Part shown: positions 7,882 through 15,866 of the stretch, one piece after another | Position numbering within the stretch: position 1 is the first letter of the stretch | Layout of the letters: every line of letters begins with the position of its first letter | From: JBGTCD01 sp041749015 | GTDB taxonomy: Bacteria > Bacteroidota > Bacteroidia > Cytophagales > Cyclobacteriaceae | Assembly (NCBI GenBank): GCA_041749015.1 | Contig: JBGTCD010000121.1 | Span: 1-18,264, forward strand | Direction: 5' to 3' | DNA length: 18,264 nt | The notes under the pieces: generated by a model | What the model was told of the DNA's origin: nothing | The model's database searches: none | The model's input: only the letters and a program-made list of their open reading frames with translations | Translations under genes and position numbers: made by a program

Positions 7882-9152
7882 GGGCTCGAAATCAGACTGG
7901 TGCCTATGGCGCAGCTAAGACATTTTTTTTGCGCACAATATTGATGATATAATTCAATCAATCCCTGAGAATCCAGAGCGTTTTTGGCATTATAGCCAAT
8001 GCCTCCCCATATTCGGGTGATTTTATTTTGTTCAGGTTTTACCTTCTCCAAAAGAGATAGTGCATACTCAGTATAGGCGGGATCATCCTGTGTTTGGCTG
8101 TAGGCTACCATCATAGGGGCTATGGCATTGATGAGCAGTAGGTCAAAGGTAGTACTGCCCGGGCCTTTAAGTTTTTTACCAGAGGGCTTTTCGAAGTCAT
8201 AATGCTTCTGCCAGTATTCAGAAGGTGCTGCTCTCAAGACAGCTTCAATCTTTTTTAAATCAGGATATTTTACCAAAAATGAAAACAGCCTGGTCTCCTG
8301 ACTTAAAATACCCGCCAGTTGCCCGATCCTAAGGGTAGGAAAATTTGCCGGCCGCAATCTTAAAAACTTCCATTCATGTGCATTGATAGCAGGTTTAAGC
8401 CCATGCTTTTGCGAGTAAAAGTCGAAGGTATGCTTTAATTCCAGTGCATAATCCCCCCTTGGTTTTTCCAGTAGGCCTGCCCATCCAAAAAGTAAGGCCT
8501 CAATTTTTTTAATGGTACCTCCTGTTTGGGCCAGTAATTTTAGGTTAGCCCTCTCACCTAATTTCTGAAAGGGTGGGGCATTGACCTTCAGGCCCATGCC
8601 CTTGCAAATCATGATCATGGCTACCTGATCCCAGTCCCCATTAGTTTGGTTGAGGTATTCAAGCGCTTCCCCGGATTTTCTTTCCAGACGCTCTACCACC
8701 GTGCGGTCAATCATCGATAATTTCCGGATTGGGTCTACCTTATAAAATATCGGGCCGCAGGGGATGGGCTCCAGACTTGAGATGAGGGTTTCATGGTTTG
8801 TAATCAGCGACTTATCTACCTTTCCTTCAAGCACCAGGGTAGGGATGGTGGTTCCATCGGCACGATATGCGGTTTTATCATTTTGCCACACCACATGCAA
8901 AATCACATTATTATAGGCTGGGTCATTTTGATGGCCGTGTCGATCCCAGTCGGAGCTTCTGACATGGAGTTCTACCTGGCCCCTCCAGTCTATTTCAGCG
9001 ATCCTTACCCTGGATTGATCAAAATCGGGGCCTGCATTGCTGTTGAGAATCCCCGGGTTGATTATGGTGAGAGGTTCCCCGGAGGTTGTTAGCAAATTCC
9101 GTTGATCAAACTTTTGGTACTGCCAGATATATGAAATAAATAACTCCTGCAT
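7878..9152 (-). CDS. DUF2851 family protein
   Basis: A 424-residue soluble protein that matches the Bacteroidota DUF2851 family from its start: MQELFISYIWQ at the N-terminus, INPGILNSNAGPDFDQSRV at about 31-49, and GQVELHVRSSDWDRHGH at about 58-74. The C-terminus carries the family's conserved Cys cluster (C406, C411, C414, within YCAQKKCLSCAIG), which may bind a metal. The acidic and His residues of the N-terminal third (GPDFD, ELHVRSSDW, HxxD) resemble a nuclease-like or metal-binding arrangement, but no biochemical function is established to my knowledge. It begins 6 bases after the pyrF stop codon and overlaps the downstream membrane-protein gene by 4 bases, forming one operon. The ATG at 9152 gives the typical family N-terminus. 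Confidence 0.88.
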   Translation of the reverse strand: MQELFISYIWQYQKFDQRNLLTTSGEPLTIINPGILNSNAGPDFDQSRVRIAEIDWRGQVELHVRSSDWDRHGHQNDPAYNNVILHVVWQNDKTAYRADGTTIPTLVLEGKVDKSLITNHETLISSLEPIPCGPIFYKVDPIRKLSMIDRTVVERLERKSGEALEYLNQTNGDWDQVAMIMICKGMGLKVNAPPFQKLGERANLKLLAQTGGTIKKIEALLFGWAGLLEKPRGDYALELKHTFDFYSQKHGLKPAINAHEWKFLRLRPANFPTLRIGQLAGILSQETRLFSFLVKYPDLKKIEAVLRAAPSEYWQKHYDFEKPSGKKLKGPGSTTFDLLLINAIAPMMVAYSQTQDDPAYTEYALSLLEKVKPEQNKITRIWGGIGYNAKNALDSQGLIELYHQYCAQKKCLSCAIGTSLISSP

Positions 9153-9158
9153 AGCCGC

Positions 9159-9977
9159 TTATAATCCATGGTTACTAAGAAGCGGGTCCATTTGGTTTCT
9201 GAGATTTTCGGCAACTGCCGCCGCAGCCTCAGCGAAATCAGGCCCATTATCCGCATATATAATAGCTCTTGAGGCATTGACCAGAAGGCCACATGAGGCA
9301 TTGATGCCGGCATAGGTTATAGCTTCGAGATCACCGCCTTGCGCACCTACTCCGGGTACCAGAAAAAAATGATCTGGGGCGAGTGTCCTGATATGAGCCA
9401 CCTTGTCAGGGGCAGTAGCGCCTACCACCAGCATGAGTTGGTCAGGACTTCCCCATTGAATGCTTTTTTTGACTACCGCTTCGTATAAAGGCATGTTGCT
9501 CTTTAATTCGAGTTGCTGAAAGTCTCCGGCACCGGAATTGGAAGTATGCGCTAGTATGATGACCCATTTTTCAGGAAATTCCAGAAAAGGTTTTACAGAG
9601 TCTTCACCCATATAGGGGGCCACTGTAATTGCGTCACAAGAAAGCTGTTCGAAAAAAGCCCTGGCATACAGGCGGGAGGTATTGCCAATATCCCCCCTTT
9701 TAGCATCAGCGATGATGAAATGGTCCGGGCCGATATAATCAATCGTCTTTTGAATTATTCCCCAGCCAGCAGGCCCTAATGCTTCATAAAAAGCGGTATT
9801 AGGTTTGTAAGCCACACAATATTCACGGGTGGCGTTGATGATTTGCTTATTGAACTCCCAAATGGCATCGGGAGATTGGTGCAGGTGGGCAGGGATTTTG
9901 TCCGGGTCAGTATCTAATCCTACGCATAAATAGCTTCTTTTGGATTTGATCTTTTCAAACAACTGTTTCCGGGTCAT
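9159..9977 (-). CDS. pyrF: orotidine-5'-phosphate decarboxylase (type 2)
   Basis: A 272-residue enzyme for the last step of de novo UMP synthesis, decarboxylation of OMP to UMP in the cytoplasm. The length fits the type 2 group (about 270-280) rather than the shorter E. coli type. Visible active-site pieces are CVGLDTDPDKIP at 18-29 (D22), AYKPNTAFYE at 56-65 (K58), and the catalytic DAKRGDIGNTS at 91-101 (D91, K93, D96). VVGATAP at 184-190 and the phosphate-binding VPGVGAQGGD at 207-216 complete the barrel. The ATG at 9977 lies only a few bases after a TATTTTTG minus-7 box, so the mRNA may be nearly leaderless. It heads the operon pyrF-DUF2851-membrane protein. pyrD is 3.3 kb upstream in the same direction but separated by ftsK and the lolA-like gene. 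Confidence 0.96.
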   Translation of the reverse strand: MTRKQLFEKIKSKRSYLCVGLDTDPDKIPAHLHQSPDAIWEFNKQIINATREYCVAYKPNTAFYEALGPAGWGIIQKTIDYIGPDHFIIADAKRGDIGNTSRLYARAFFEQLSCDAITVAPYMGEDSVKPFLEFPEKWVIILAHTSNSGAGDFQQLELKSNMPLYEAVVKKSIQWGSPDQLMLVVGATAPDKVAHIRTLAPDHFFLVPGVGAQGGDLEAITYAGINASCGLLVNASRAIIYADNGPDFAEAAAAVAENLRNQMDPLLSNHGL

Positions 9978-9981
9978 AGCC

Positions 9982-9989
9982 CAAAAATA
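9982..9989 (-). promoter_or_regulatory. minus-7 element immediately upstream of pyrF
   Basis: TATTTTTG on the minus strand matches TAnnTTTG exactly. Only four bases (GGCT) separate it from the pyrF ATG, so transcription would begin at or within a few bases of the start codon. No clear minus-33 TTG is seen at the right distance, so another start site further upstream (towards 10030) cannot be excluded. Confidence 0.4.
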
Positions 9990-10036
9990 TAAAAAAAGGA
10001 GTTTGAACGCTTCTTTATGAGTTAAGAATTTGAAAT

Positions 10037-10085
10037 AAAAAATGGCAGAGGGATCCTACCATTATTAGTGGATTCCGTCTGCCAT
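10037..10085 (-). terminator. strong rho-independent terminator after the lolA-like gene
   Basis: Between the lolA-like stop and pyrF lies a long imperfect inverted repeat. The arms ATGGCAGA (10042-10049) and TCTGCCAT (10078-10085) pair over 8 bp. The inner arms 10050-10056 and 10070-10076 pair over 7 bp with one G-U pair, with a single bulged G at 10077 and a 13-base loop. On the minus strand it is followed by six T (10042-10037). It should isolate the FtsK/LolA unit from the pyrF operon. Confidence 0.82.
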
Positions 10086-10114
10086 AATAAATTTAAAAAG
10101 GATATACCTGCCTA

Positions 10115-10774
10115 TTATTGCCTGAGGTCTACCACCTCAACTCCGGGATACTTACTTTTGTCAAAGTTAAAATAAGCATCACTAACATTGACTTTAGGGT
10201 TGAAATCAGTGATGTTGTAGACATATTGATTGCCTGATTTATCAAAGAGTGTCCAGGACTGAAGCGTTTTATCATTATTGCTGATAAATAATTTTATCTT
10301 AAAGTACTGTGCCTTTTTTGCAGCATCTGGTACCAAGTCAATTTCTTCACAAAGCACACCATTCTTAGTGACCTCTCCAATCAGCAGGTATTTATACCCG
10401 TTGGTATAATCAGTGCTATAAATTTTGGATGGGGTAATTTCATCCTCATCAGGCCGGTAGTTTTCTACATTGACCTCATTTAGATCAACCAGATAGGTCC
10501 AGGTAGTTTTTCCATTATTGATTACTTCCTGCTCGTCGAGCTTCAACCAATATTTATCCCCTTTTACGGTGATCTCACCAGAGAATTTTTCGTTGACCCC
10601 TTCGGATTCATTTTTCAGGTTGGAAACAATTTTTGCCCTAAAGGAGGGAATGTTCTTATAGGTGGCACTCATAGCCTTTAAGGTTTCCAAAGCCTTGGGG
10701 TCATATTGTGATTGTGCCGTCAGGCTGGAGGTGCTGATCAACAGCCCAAGAATAACAGTTAAAGCTAATTTCAT
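10115..10774 (-). CDS. LolA-like outer-membrane lipoprotein carrier protein
   Basis: A 219-residue periplasmic protein of the LolA superfamily, which shuttles lipoproteins from the inner-membrane LolCDE complex to the outer membrane. Residues 1-20 are a signal peptide (ending SLTAQ before SQYDPKA). The mature part starts with an amphipathic helix (PKALETLKAMSATYKNI), followed by alternating strands FRAKIVSNL, FSGEITVKGDKYWLKL, QEVINNGKTTWTYL and EVNVENYRP. This order is typical of the half-barrel of Bacteroidota LolA-like proteins. A small helix-rich segment (TPSKIYSTDYTNGYKYL) follows, then the second sheet. The gene follows ftsK by 62 bases on the same strand, a pairing common in Bacteroidota. 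It ends at a strong hairpin terminator. Assignment to the superfamily is firm; that it is the functional LolA rather than a paralogue is likely but not proven. Confidence 0.87.
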   Translation of the reverse strand: MKLALTVILGLLISTSSLTAQSQYDPKALETLKAMSATYKNIPSFRAKIVSNLKNESEGVNEKFSGEITVKGDKYWLKLDEQEVINNGKTTWTYLVDLNEVNVENYRPDEDEITPSKIYSTDYTNGYKYLLIGEVTKNGVLCEEIDLVPDAAKKAQYFKIKLFISNNDKTLQSWTLFDKSGNQYVYNITDFNPKVNVSDAYFNFDKSKYPGVEVVDLRQ

Positions 10775-10836
10775 TACTTTTTGATTTATTTTATAAAACC
10801 CTGAAAATAATCCAGAGTCCTTGAGTTTTAAAGATT

Positions 10837-13236
10837 TTAATACTTATTATCTATCTCACTCAATAATTGTTCCAAACTTGATTCATCCTGAATTAAAACC
10901 TCCCTCGCCTTACTGCCTTCAAAAGACCCAACAATTCCTGCAGCCTCTAATTGATCAATAAGTCGCCCGGCTCTGTTGTAGCCCAGCTTTAATTTTCTTT
11001 GGATCAGGGAGGTGCTGCCTTGTTGGTGCATGACTACCAGCCTGGCTGCATCCGCAAACATGGCATCTCTGTCTGTCAGGTCGACGGTCCCTACGCCACC
11101 TTCATCTTCCCCTACATATTCTGGCAGGAGGTAGGCCGTTTCATAACCCCGTTGTGAGCCGATAAATTCACAAATCCTTTCTACCTCGGGTGTGTCGATA
11201 AAGGCGCACTGTAGCCTGATGATGTCAGACCCCTGCGAAAGCAGCATATCACCCATGCCCACGAGTTGGTCGGCGCCACCGGTATCGAGGATGGTTCTTG
11301 AGTCAATTTTTGAAGTCACCCTAAAGGATAACCTGGCAGGAAAATTGGCCTTGATTAGCCCGGTGATCACATTTACTGAGGGCCTTTGAGTAGCTACCAC
11401 CAGGTGTATACCTATAGCCCTAGCCAGTTGAGCCAGTCTTGCAATGGGCGTTTCCACCTCTTTTCCTGCGGTCATCATCAGATCGGCAAGCTCATCAATC
11501 ACCAGCACGATGTAGGGCAAAAACCGATGGCCTTTTTGTGGGTTCAACTTCCTTTGTACAAACTTGGCATTGTATTCTTTGAGATTTCTGGCCCCTGCTT
11601 CCTTGAGCAGGTTATACCTGTTGTCCATTTCGATACAAAGGGAGTTAAGGGTGTTGACTACTTTTTTGGTGTCGGTGATTATGGCCTCTTCACTATCCGG
11701 CAACATGGCCAGAAAATGCCGTTCAATTTTATTAAAGAGGGTCAGCTCCACTTTTTTGGGATCTACCAACACAAATTTTAACTGGGAGGGGTGCTTTTTA
11801 TACAGGAGGGAAGTCAGAAGCACATTGAGCCCCACCGATTTGCCCTGACCAGTGGCACCGGCCATCAGGATGTGGGGCATTTTGGCCAGATCAACCACAT
11901 AGGCCTCGTTAGAGATGGTTTTACCTAAAGCAACAGGCAGCTCCTTATCGCTCTTCATAAACCGCTCGGTGCTGAGTACTGATTTCATCCCAACGGTTTC
12001 TCTGTTTTTGTTAGGCACCTCAATACCAATGGTCCCCTTACCAGGAATAGGCGCAATAATGCGAATTCCCAAAGCTGAAAGACTAAGGGCAATATCATCC
12101 TCCAGGTTTTTGATTTTGGAGATTTTTATTCCTGCTTTGGGTACGATTTCATACAATGTTACTGTAGGACCAATGGTAGCCTTGATGCTGTTGATATCAA
12201 TATTAAAATTCCGCAAAGTCTCCAGGATCTTATCCTTGTTCTGCTCCAGCTCTTCTTTGGTTACCTGGGCTTTACCGGTATCAAATTCATTGAGCAGGTC
12301 CAGGCCGGGATATTTATAAGAGGAAAGATCCAGGGTAGGGTCATAGTTTTCCTGTTGACCAACAGGTTTTTCTTCGTTGGCCACTTTCTCAATGATCAGC
12401 TCAGGATTTTCTTCTTCCTCCTGCGGTTCAGGCTCTTTCCTGGGTGGCGCCAGTTCCAGTTCCATTTCCGGGGTGTCAAATTCCTCTTCATCTTCATCCT
12501 GATTCTCATCCTCTTTAGAAAATGCCTCTGGCTCGTCGTCAGGTCCGAAAAGATCATCAGGTTCTGGTTCGGGAACTACTTCTGGCACAGCTGTATCACT
12601 CGCGGCAGTACTACCCAGGCCTAAAAGGCTGGTTATGTTGAAAAAATAGATCACAAAAACCAGTAAGGTAAAACCCAAAAACAGAAAGGTACCCCAACCC
12701 ATAAGGCTGTGTAGCAACTGGGCTACGTGGTAACCCATCCCACCACCTAAAAAAGCCCAGTTAGTAACGTTTTCGGTGGTGTAAACGATATACCCCAAGA
12801 GAATGCTGATCCAAATGGTAAAAAAAGTGCAAAATAAAAAGGTGGTGGTCAGCGGCAGGAGACTTTTGCCAAAAACCATTCTGTACCCTGCAATAAACAG
12901 AAATGGAGGTATGAAAAATGCAGCTATTCCCAACCACCTGTAGATAAAATAATGGGCCGAATAGGCGCCATAAATGCCCAACCAGTTTTTTATTTCCATC
13001 CCGGATTCCAACCAGCCTGTTTCTTTTATGGTCTCGATGACACTTTGGTCGGCTTTTCCGGTAAATAAATAGGAGCAAAAGGATGCAAGCAGGAAAACAC
13101 TGGCGATCAAAAGAAAAAAACCAAAACTCAATTTAAATCTCTTATCCTTGAAAAAGCTAAAACTAAACCGGAAACGGGCTTTTTCCTCTTTTTGAGGTTT
13201 TCTGAAGGTGTTGGACCGGTAGGTATTGCTTGCCAT
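10837..13236 (-). CDS. ftsK: DNA translocase FtsK (SpoIIIE/FtsK family)
   Basis: A septum-localised ATPase that pumps chromosomal DNA during division. With the preferred ATG at 13236 it has 799 residues. A basic N-terminus is followed by the four-helix FtsK_4TM membrane domain (about 35-200). A very acidic, Pro/Glu/Asp-rich linker runs from about 216 to 300. The alpha/beta motor domain has Walker A GATGQGKS at 460-467, DPKKVEL at about 492-498, Walker B YIVLVIDELAD at about 575-585, and HLVVATQRPSVNVITG. A C-terminal gamma winged helix lies at about 722-782 (RDAMFADAARLVV... GYNRAGRLIDQLEAAG); it reads polarity sequences such as KOPS. An in-frame TTG nine bases upstream (13245) could also be read as the start, but it would lie directly at the likely transcription start. 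The lolA-like gene follows. Confidence 0.96.
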   Translation of the reverse strand: MASNTYRSNTFRKPQKEEKARFRFSFSFFKDKRFKLSFGFFLLIASVFLLASFCSYLFTGKADQSVIETIKETGWLESGMEIKNWLGIYGAYSAHYFIYRWLGIAAFFIPPFLFIAGYRMVFGKSLLPLTTTFLFCTFFTIWISILLGYIVYTTENVTNWAFLGGGMGYHVAQLLHSLMGWGTFLFLGFTLLVFVIYFFNITSLLGLGSTAASDTAVPEVVPEPEPDDLFGPDDEPEAFSKEDENQDEDEEEFDTPEMELELAPPRKEPEPQEEEENPELIIEKVANEEKPVGQQENYDPTLDLSSYKYPGLDLLNEFDTGKAQVTKEELEQNKDKILETLRNFNIDINSIKATIGPTVTLYEIVPKAGIKISKIKNLEDDIALSLSALGIRIIAPIPGKGTIGIEVPNKNRETVGMKSVLSTERFMKSDKELPVALGKTISNEAYVVDLAKMPHILMAGATGQGKSVGLNVLLTSLLYKKHPSQLKFVLVDPKKVELTLFNKIERHFLAMLPDSEEAIITDTKKVVNTLNSLCIEMDNRYNLLKEAGARNLKEYNAKFVQRKLNPQKGHRFLPYIVLVIDELADLMMTAGKEVETPIARLAQLARAIGIHLVVATQRPSVNVITGLIKANFPARLSFRVTSKIDSRTILDTGGADQLVGMGDMLLSQGSDIIRLQCAFIDTPEVERICEFIGSQRGYETAYLLPEYVGEDEGGVGTVDLTDRDAMFADAARLVVMHQQGSTSLIQRKLKLGYNRAGRLIDQLEAAGIVGSFEGSKAREVLIQDESSLEQLLSEIDNKY

Positions 13237-13249
13237 GGTTTTCAATCTG

Positions 13250-13257
13250 CAAAACTA
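13250..13257 (-). promoter_or_regulatory. minus-7 element upstream of ftsK
   Basis: TAGTTTTG followed by C on the minus strand matches TAnnTTTG exactly. It lies 14-21 bases before the ATG at 13236, giving a very short leader. A TTTG at 13273-13270 is too close (12-base gap) to be a normal minus-33 box. The position supports the ATG rather than the upstream TTG as the ftsK start. Confidence 0.45.
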
Positions 13258-13307
13258 TAAAATTATTATCAAATCTGAATTCATTTCATAGCAGGGTTGA
13301 GATCATA

Positions 13308-14342
13308 TCAGTTTTGCTTCTGAGCCAGGAATTGATTAATTCTTGCCGGAAACCCCGGACCCCCATAAACAAATCCGGTGTATACCTGCACAAGGGCAGC
13401 ACCGGCATCCATCATCGCCTTGGCATCCTGGGGTGTCATAATTCCCCCAACGCCTATGATGGGGTATGCAGTGCCCAAATGCTGAAAAAGAAACGCCACC
13501 ACTTCTTTAGACCTGTTATGGAGGGGTTTACCGCTCAATCCACCAGCACCAAGGCGGGCCACCTTTTCAGAGGAAGTAATTAATCCACCTCTATCAATGG
13601 TGGTATTGGTAGCGATGACCCCTGAAATATTGGTTTCTTTTATAATTTCTACAATATCTAATAATTGGCCCTCTGTCAGATCCGGTGCTATTTTAAGGAG
13701 GATGGGTTTGAATGGCCCCATTATACCGATTTCTTTTTTCAATGTAAAAAGCAATTCCAATAGCGGGCCTTTTTCCTGGAGGTCTCTCAAGCCAGGGGTA
13801 TTGGGGGAGCTGACATTGACCACAAAATAATCGACGACCGGATACAAAGCCTTCATTGCAATAAGATAGTCACGTACGGCAAGGGCATTGTCAGTGTCTT
13901 TGTTTTTACCGATATTACCTCCGACTATAATCCCTGGATTTCTTTTTTTAAGTCGTTTTACCGCTCTTTCTACGCCCTTATTATTGAATCCCATCCTGTT
14001 GATGAGGGCCTGGTCTTTTTTAAGCCTGAATAACCGGGGTTTTGGATTGCCCTTTTGGGCAACCGGGGTAAGGGTGCCAATTTCAATAAATCCGAAACCC
14101 AGCTTGCTCAGTGGACTTACCCAGCGGGCGTCTTTATCAAATCCCGCAGCAAGGCCTACCGGCCCGGAGAATTTCAAACCAAATACCTCTCGCTCTAATC
14201 CTGGGTGAATGCCACCATTAGAAGGTAGAAATAATTGGGCCAATCCGGGAATTCTGGAAATAAGAGAAAAAGCCCCCATAGCCAGGTAATGAGCCCGCTC
14301 CGCGCCAAACAGGAAAAGAATTGGTTTGATTAGTTGGTACAA
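13308..14342 (-). CDS. pyrD: dihydroorotate dehydrogenase (quinone), class 2
   Basis: A 344-residue, membrane-associated flavoenzyme that oxidises dihydroorotate to orotate with quinone, the fourth step of UMP synthesis. The N-terminal helices of class 2 enzymes, which form the quinone tunnel, are present (YQLIKPILFLFGAERAHYLAM, from residue 2). The FMN barrel shows GPVGLAAGFDKDA at 60-72, FIEIGTLTPVAQKGNPKPR at about 85-103, and NRMGFNNKG at 115-123. The catalytic loop VNVSSPNTPGLR is at 175-186, with S179 as the expected base. NTT at 246-248, GGLSG and IIGVGGI at 295-301 bind phosphate. The start must be TTG at 14342, because upstream in-frame sequence soon reaches a stop and the next Met (residue 22) would delete the first helix. 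Divergent from the QW-motif gene. Confidence 0.95.
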   Translation of the reverse strand: MYQLIKPILFLFGAERAHYLAMGAFSLISRIPGLAQLFLPSNGGIHPGLEREVFGLKFSGPVGLAAGFDKDARWVSPLSKLGFGFIEIGTLTPVAQKGNPKPRLFRLKKDQALINRMGFNNKGVERAVKRLKKRNPGIIVGGNIGKNKDTDNALAVRDYLIAMKALYPVVDYFVVNVSSPNTPGLRDLQEKGPLLELLFTLKKEIGIMGPFKPILLKIAPDLTEGQLLDIVEIIKETNISGVIATNTTIDRGGLITSSEKVARLGAGGLSGKPLHNRSKEVVAFLFQHLGTAYPIIGVGGIMTPQDAKAMMDAGAALVQVYTGFVYGGPGFPARINQFLAQKQN

Positions 14343-14506
14343 ATATTTCAGGAGTTATGGTTTGCCTGATGTAAAATTACTCAAGCCTGTGGAATAATAG
14401 CCATCAGGGCCTCATTGAATTTATTTTTTAAAAAAAATAAAAATGATTTATGGAATCTTAATGGTGCCTGCATCTATGGGGTAGTTTCACCAAAGAATTA
14501 AATATC

Positions 14507-15841
14507 ATGAAAAAAGTAAAAATTATTTTTCCGATTACCATAATCACCATGATTATTGCCGTATTTACCATGGAGCAGCATTTTTCTGACGCTCAAAATG
14601 ATGTACAAAAGGCCAGTCCTTTAGATATTAAGCTGTGTGCCCCGCAGGGTTGTGTATTCAAAACCCTTTTCGGAGAGGAGTCTGTAGAGACTTATGAAGT
14701 ATTTTACAACAGGGATCAAGTCAATTCTTCCATCAACAAAGGCCTGAGCTGGTTGGTCACCGCACAGCAACCTGGGGGTGGATGGGGATGTGGCTCCCAT
14801 TCCAATCAGCACGTGCGTGACCCGCATGCAGTGGCATCCGATCCTGCTACTACTGCTATGGTGGCCATGGCGATTCACAGGAGTGGCTCTACTTTAACCA
14901 AGGGACCATATTCCAATCAGCTATCCAGAGGATTAAATTACCTGCTTGATGCGGTGGAAAATACTCCCTCTCAGGATGTGAATATCACCAGGCTTAGAGG
15001 TACCCAGATCCAAACCAAGCTGGGCGCCAATATTGATGTGATATTGACTTCTCAATTTTTGAGTAACATACTGGAAGACTCCAATACCCCGGGCAAGCAA
15101 AAGCAGAGAATCCAAAATGCTTTAAAAATCTGTGTCGATAAAATTCAGCGCAACCAACAAGGGGATGGCAGCTTTGCAGGAGCCGGCTGGGCAGGGGTAT
15201 TGCAGTCGTCCCTGGCCAATAATGCTCTGGAAATGGCGCGAGGTGCCGGAATTGCGGTGGATGAAGATGTGCTGGAGCGCTCCAGGAATTACCAGAAAGG
15301 CAATTACGATGTAGGCAGTGGTCGGGTCAATACCGATAAAGGTGCAGGAATTGTACTGTACTCTGTATCCGGATCCACCAGAGCCTCTGCTGCTGAAGCC
15401 AGAAAGGTGCGGGAGGAAGTAGACCGTGCAGTAAAACAAGGTAAGGTAAAACCCTCTCAGGCAGTTTCCTCTGAAATGCTGGAATCCATTGGATATGCTC
15501 CTGCCGAAGCCCAAAAAATGGCTACCAGCTATCAGGTGTATGAGTCTGCAAAAGGCGTATCCCAGAGAGAAGATGTGCTCAAAGGATTTGGCAGTGATGG
15601 TGGGGAAGAATTCCTCAGCTATCTGCAAACAGGCGAATCGCTTATGATCAACAATGACAACGGATGGGAAAACTGGTTTCAGCAGGTTTCCGGCAGGCTG
15701 ATTAGCATTCAGGATAACCAGGGTAAATGGAACGGCCACCACTGTATCACCAGCCCGGTATTTTGTACTGCTACCTGTATTCTGGTGCTTTCCATTGAAA
15801 ATGACATCAAAAAGCTTCAGGATTTGGGCAATAAAGGATAG
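14507..15841 (+). CDS. exported alpha/alpha-toroid protein with QW motifs (squalene-cyclase/prenyltransferase repeat fold)
   Basis: A 444-residue protein with a hydrophobic signal anchor or signal peptide (about 6-22, FPITIITMIIAVFTM), so it acts outside the cytoplasm. Three QW motifs (QxxxGxW/F) mark the toroid fold of terpenoid cyclases: Q87-W93, Q217-F223 and Q402-W408. Each is followed by a helix of the TAxxxLAL type (DPATTAMVAMAIHRSG, SPVFCTATCILVLSIEN). A stretch of about 285-375 is charged and helical and breaks the repeat pattern. The DxDD motif of class II cyclases and the D-C-H zinc ligands of protein prenyltransferases are not seen, so catalysis is doubtful. Eight or so Cys residues (44, 49, 95, 209, 413, 420, 424) could form disulfides. 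It is divergent from pyrD and ends at a strong terminator, so it is a single-gene unit. Function unknown. Confidence 0.78.
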   Translation: MKKVKIIFPITIITMIIAVFTMEQHFSDAQNDVQKASPLDIKLCAPQGCVFKTLFGEESVETYEVFYNRDQVNSSINKGLSWLVTAQQPGGGWGCGSHSNQHVRDPHAVASDPATTAMVAMAIHRSGSTLTKGPYSNQLSRGLNYLLDAVENTPSQDVNITRLRGTQIQTKLGANIDVILTSQFLSNILEDSNTPGKQKQRIQNALKICVDKIQRNQQGDGSFAGAGWAGVLQSSLANNALEMARGAGIAVDEDVLERSRNYQKGNYDVGSGRVNTDKGAGIVLYSVSGSTRASAAEARKVREEVDRAVKQGKVKPSQAVSSEMLESIGYAPAEAQKMATSYQVYESAKGVSQREDVLKGFGSDGGEEFLSYLQTGESLMINNDNGWENWFQQVSGRLISIQDNQGKWNGHHCITSPVFCTATCILVLSIENDIKKLQDLGNKG

Positions 15842-15866
15842 TATCCCATTCCTTACCGGATGAATT

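Noticed and set aside
11386..12319. Several plus-strand frames of 90-134 codons across the ftsK region.
   Set aside because: They are antisense to conserved FtsK motor and linker sequence and show no motif, promoter or start context of their own.
14343..14506. Divergent promoters between pyrD and the QW-motif gene.
   Set aside because: TAGTTTCA at 14482-14489 (plus) and TAATTTTA on the minus strand each deviate from TAnnTTTG at the final base and lack a minus-33 TTG at proper spacing, so I do not list them as features.
14783..14805. GWGCGSH in the exported toroid protein resembles the GCGEQ thioester motif of alpha-2-macroglobulin/complement thioester domains, which share the toroid fold.
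   Set aside because: The Glu-Gln needed to form the thioester is absent (Ser-His instead), and the residues belong to a normal QW motif (Q87 to W93).
15122..15742. A 206-codon open frame on the minus strand.
   Set aside because: It lies wholly inside the QW-motif gene on the opposite strand. It has no recognisable domain, and the plus-strand gene has clear family motifs, a signal segment and a terminator.
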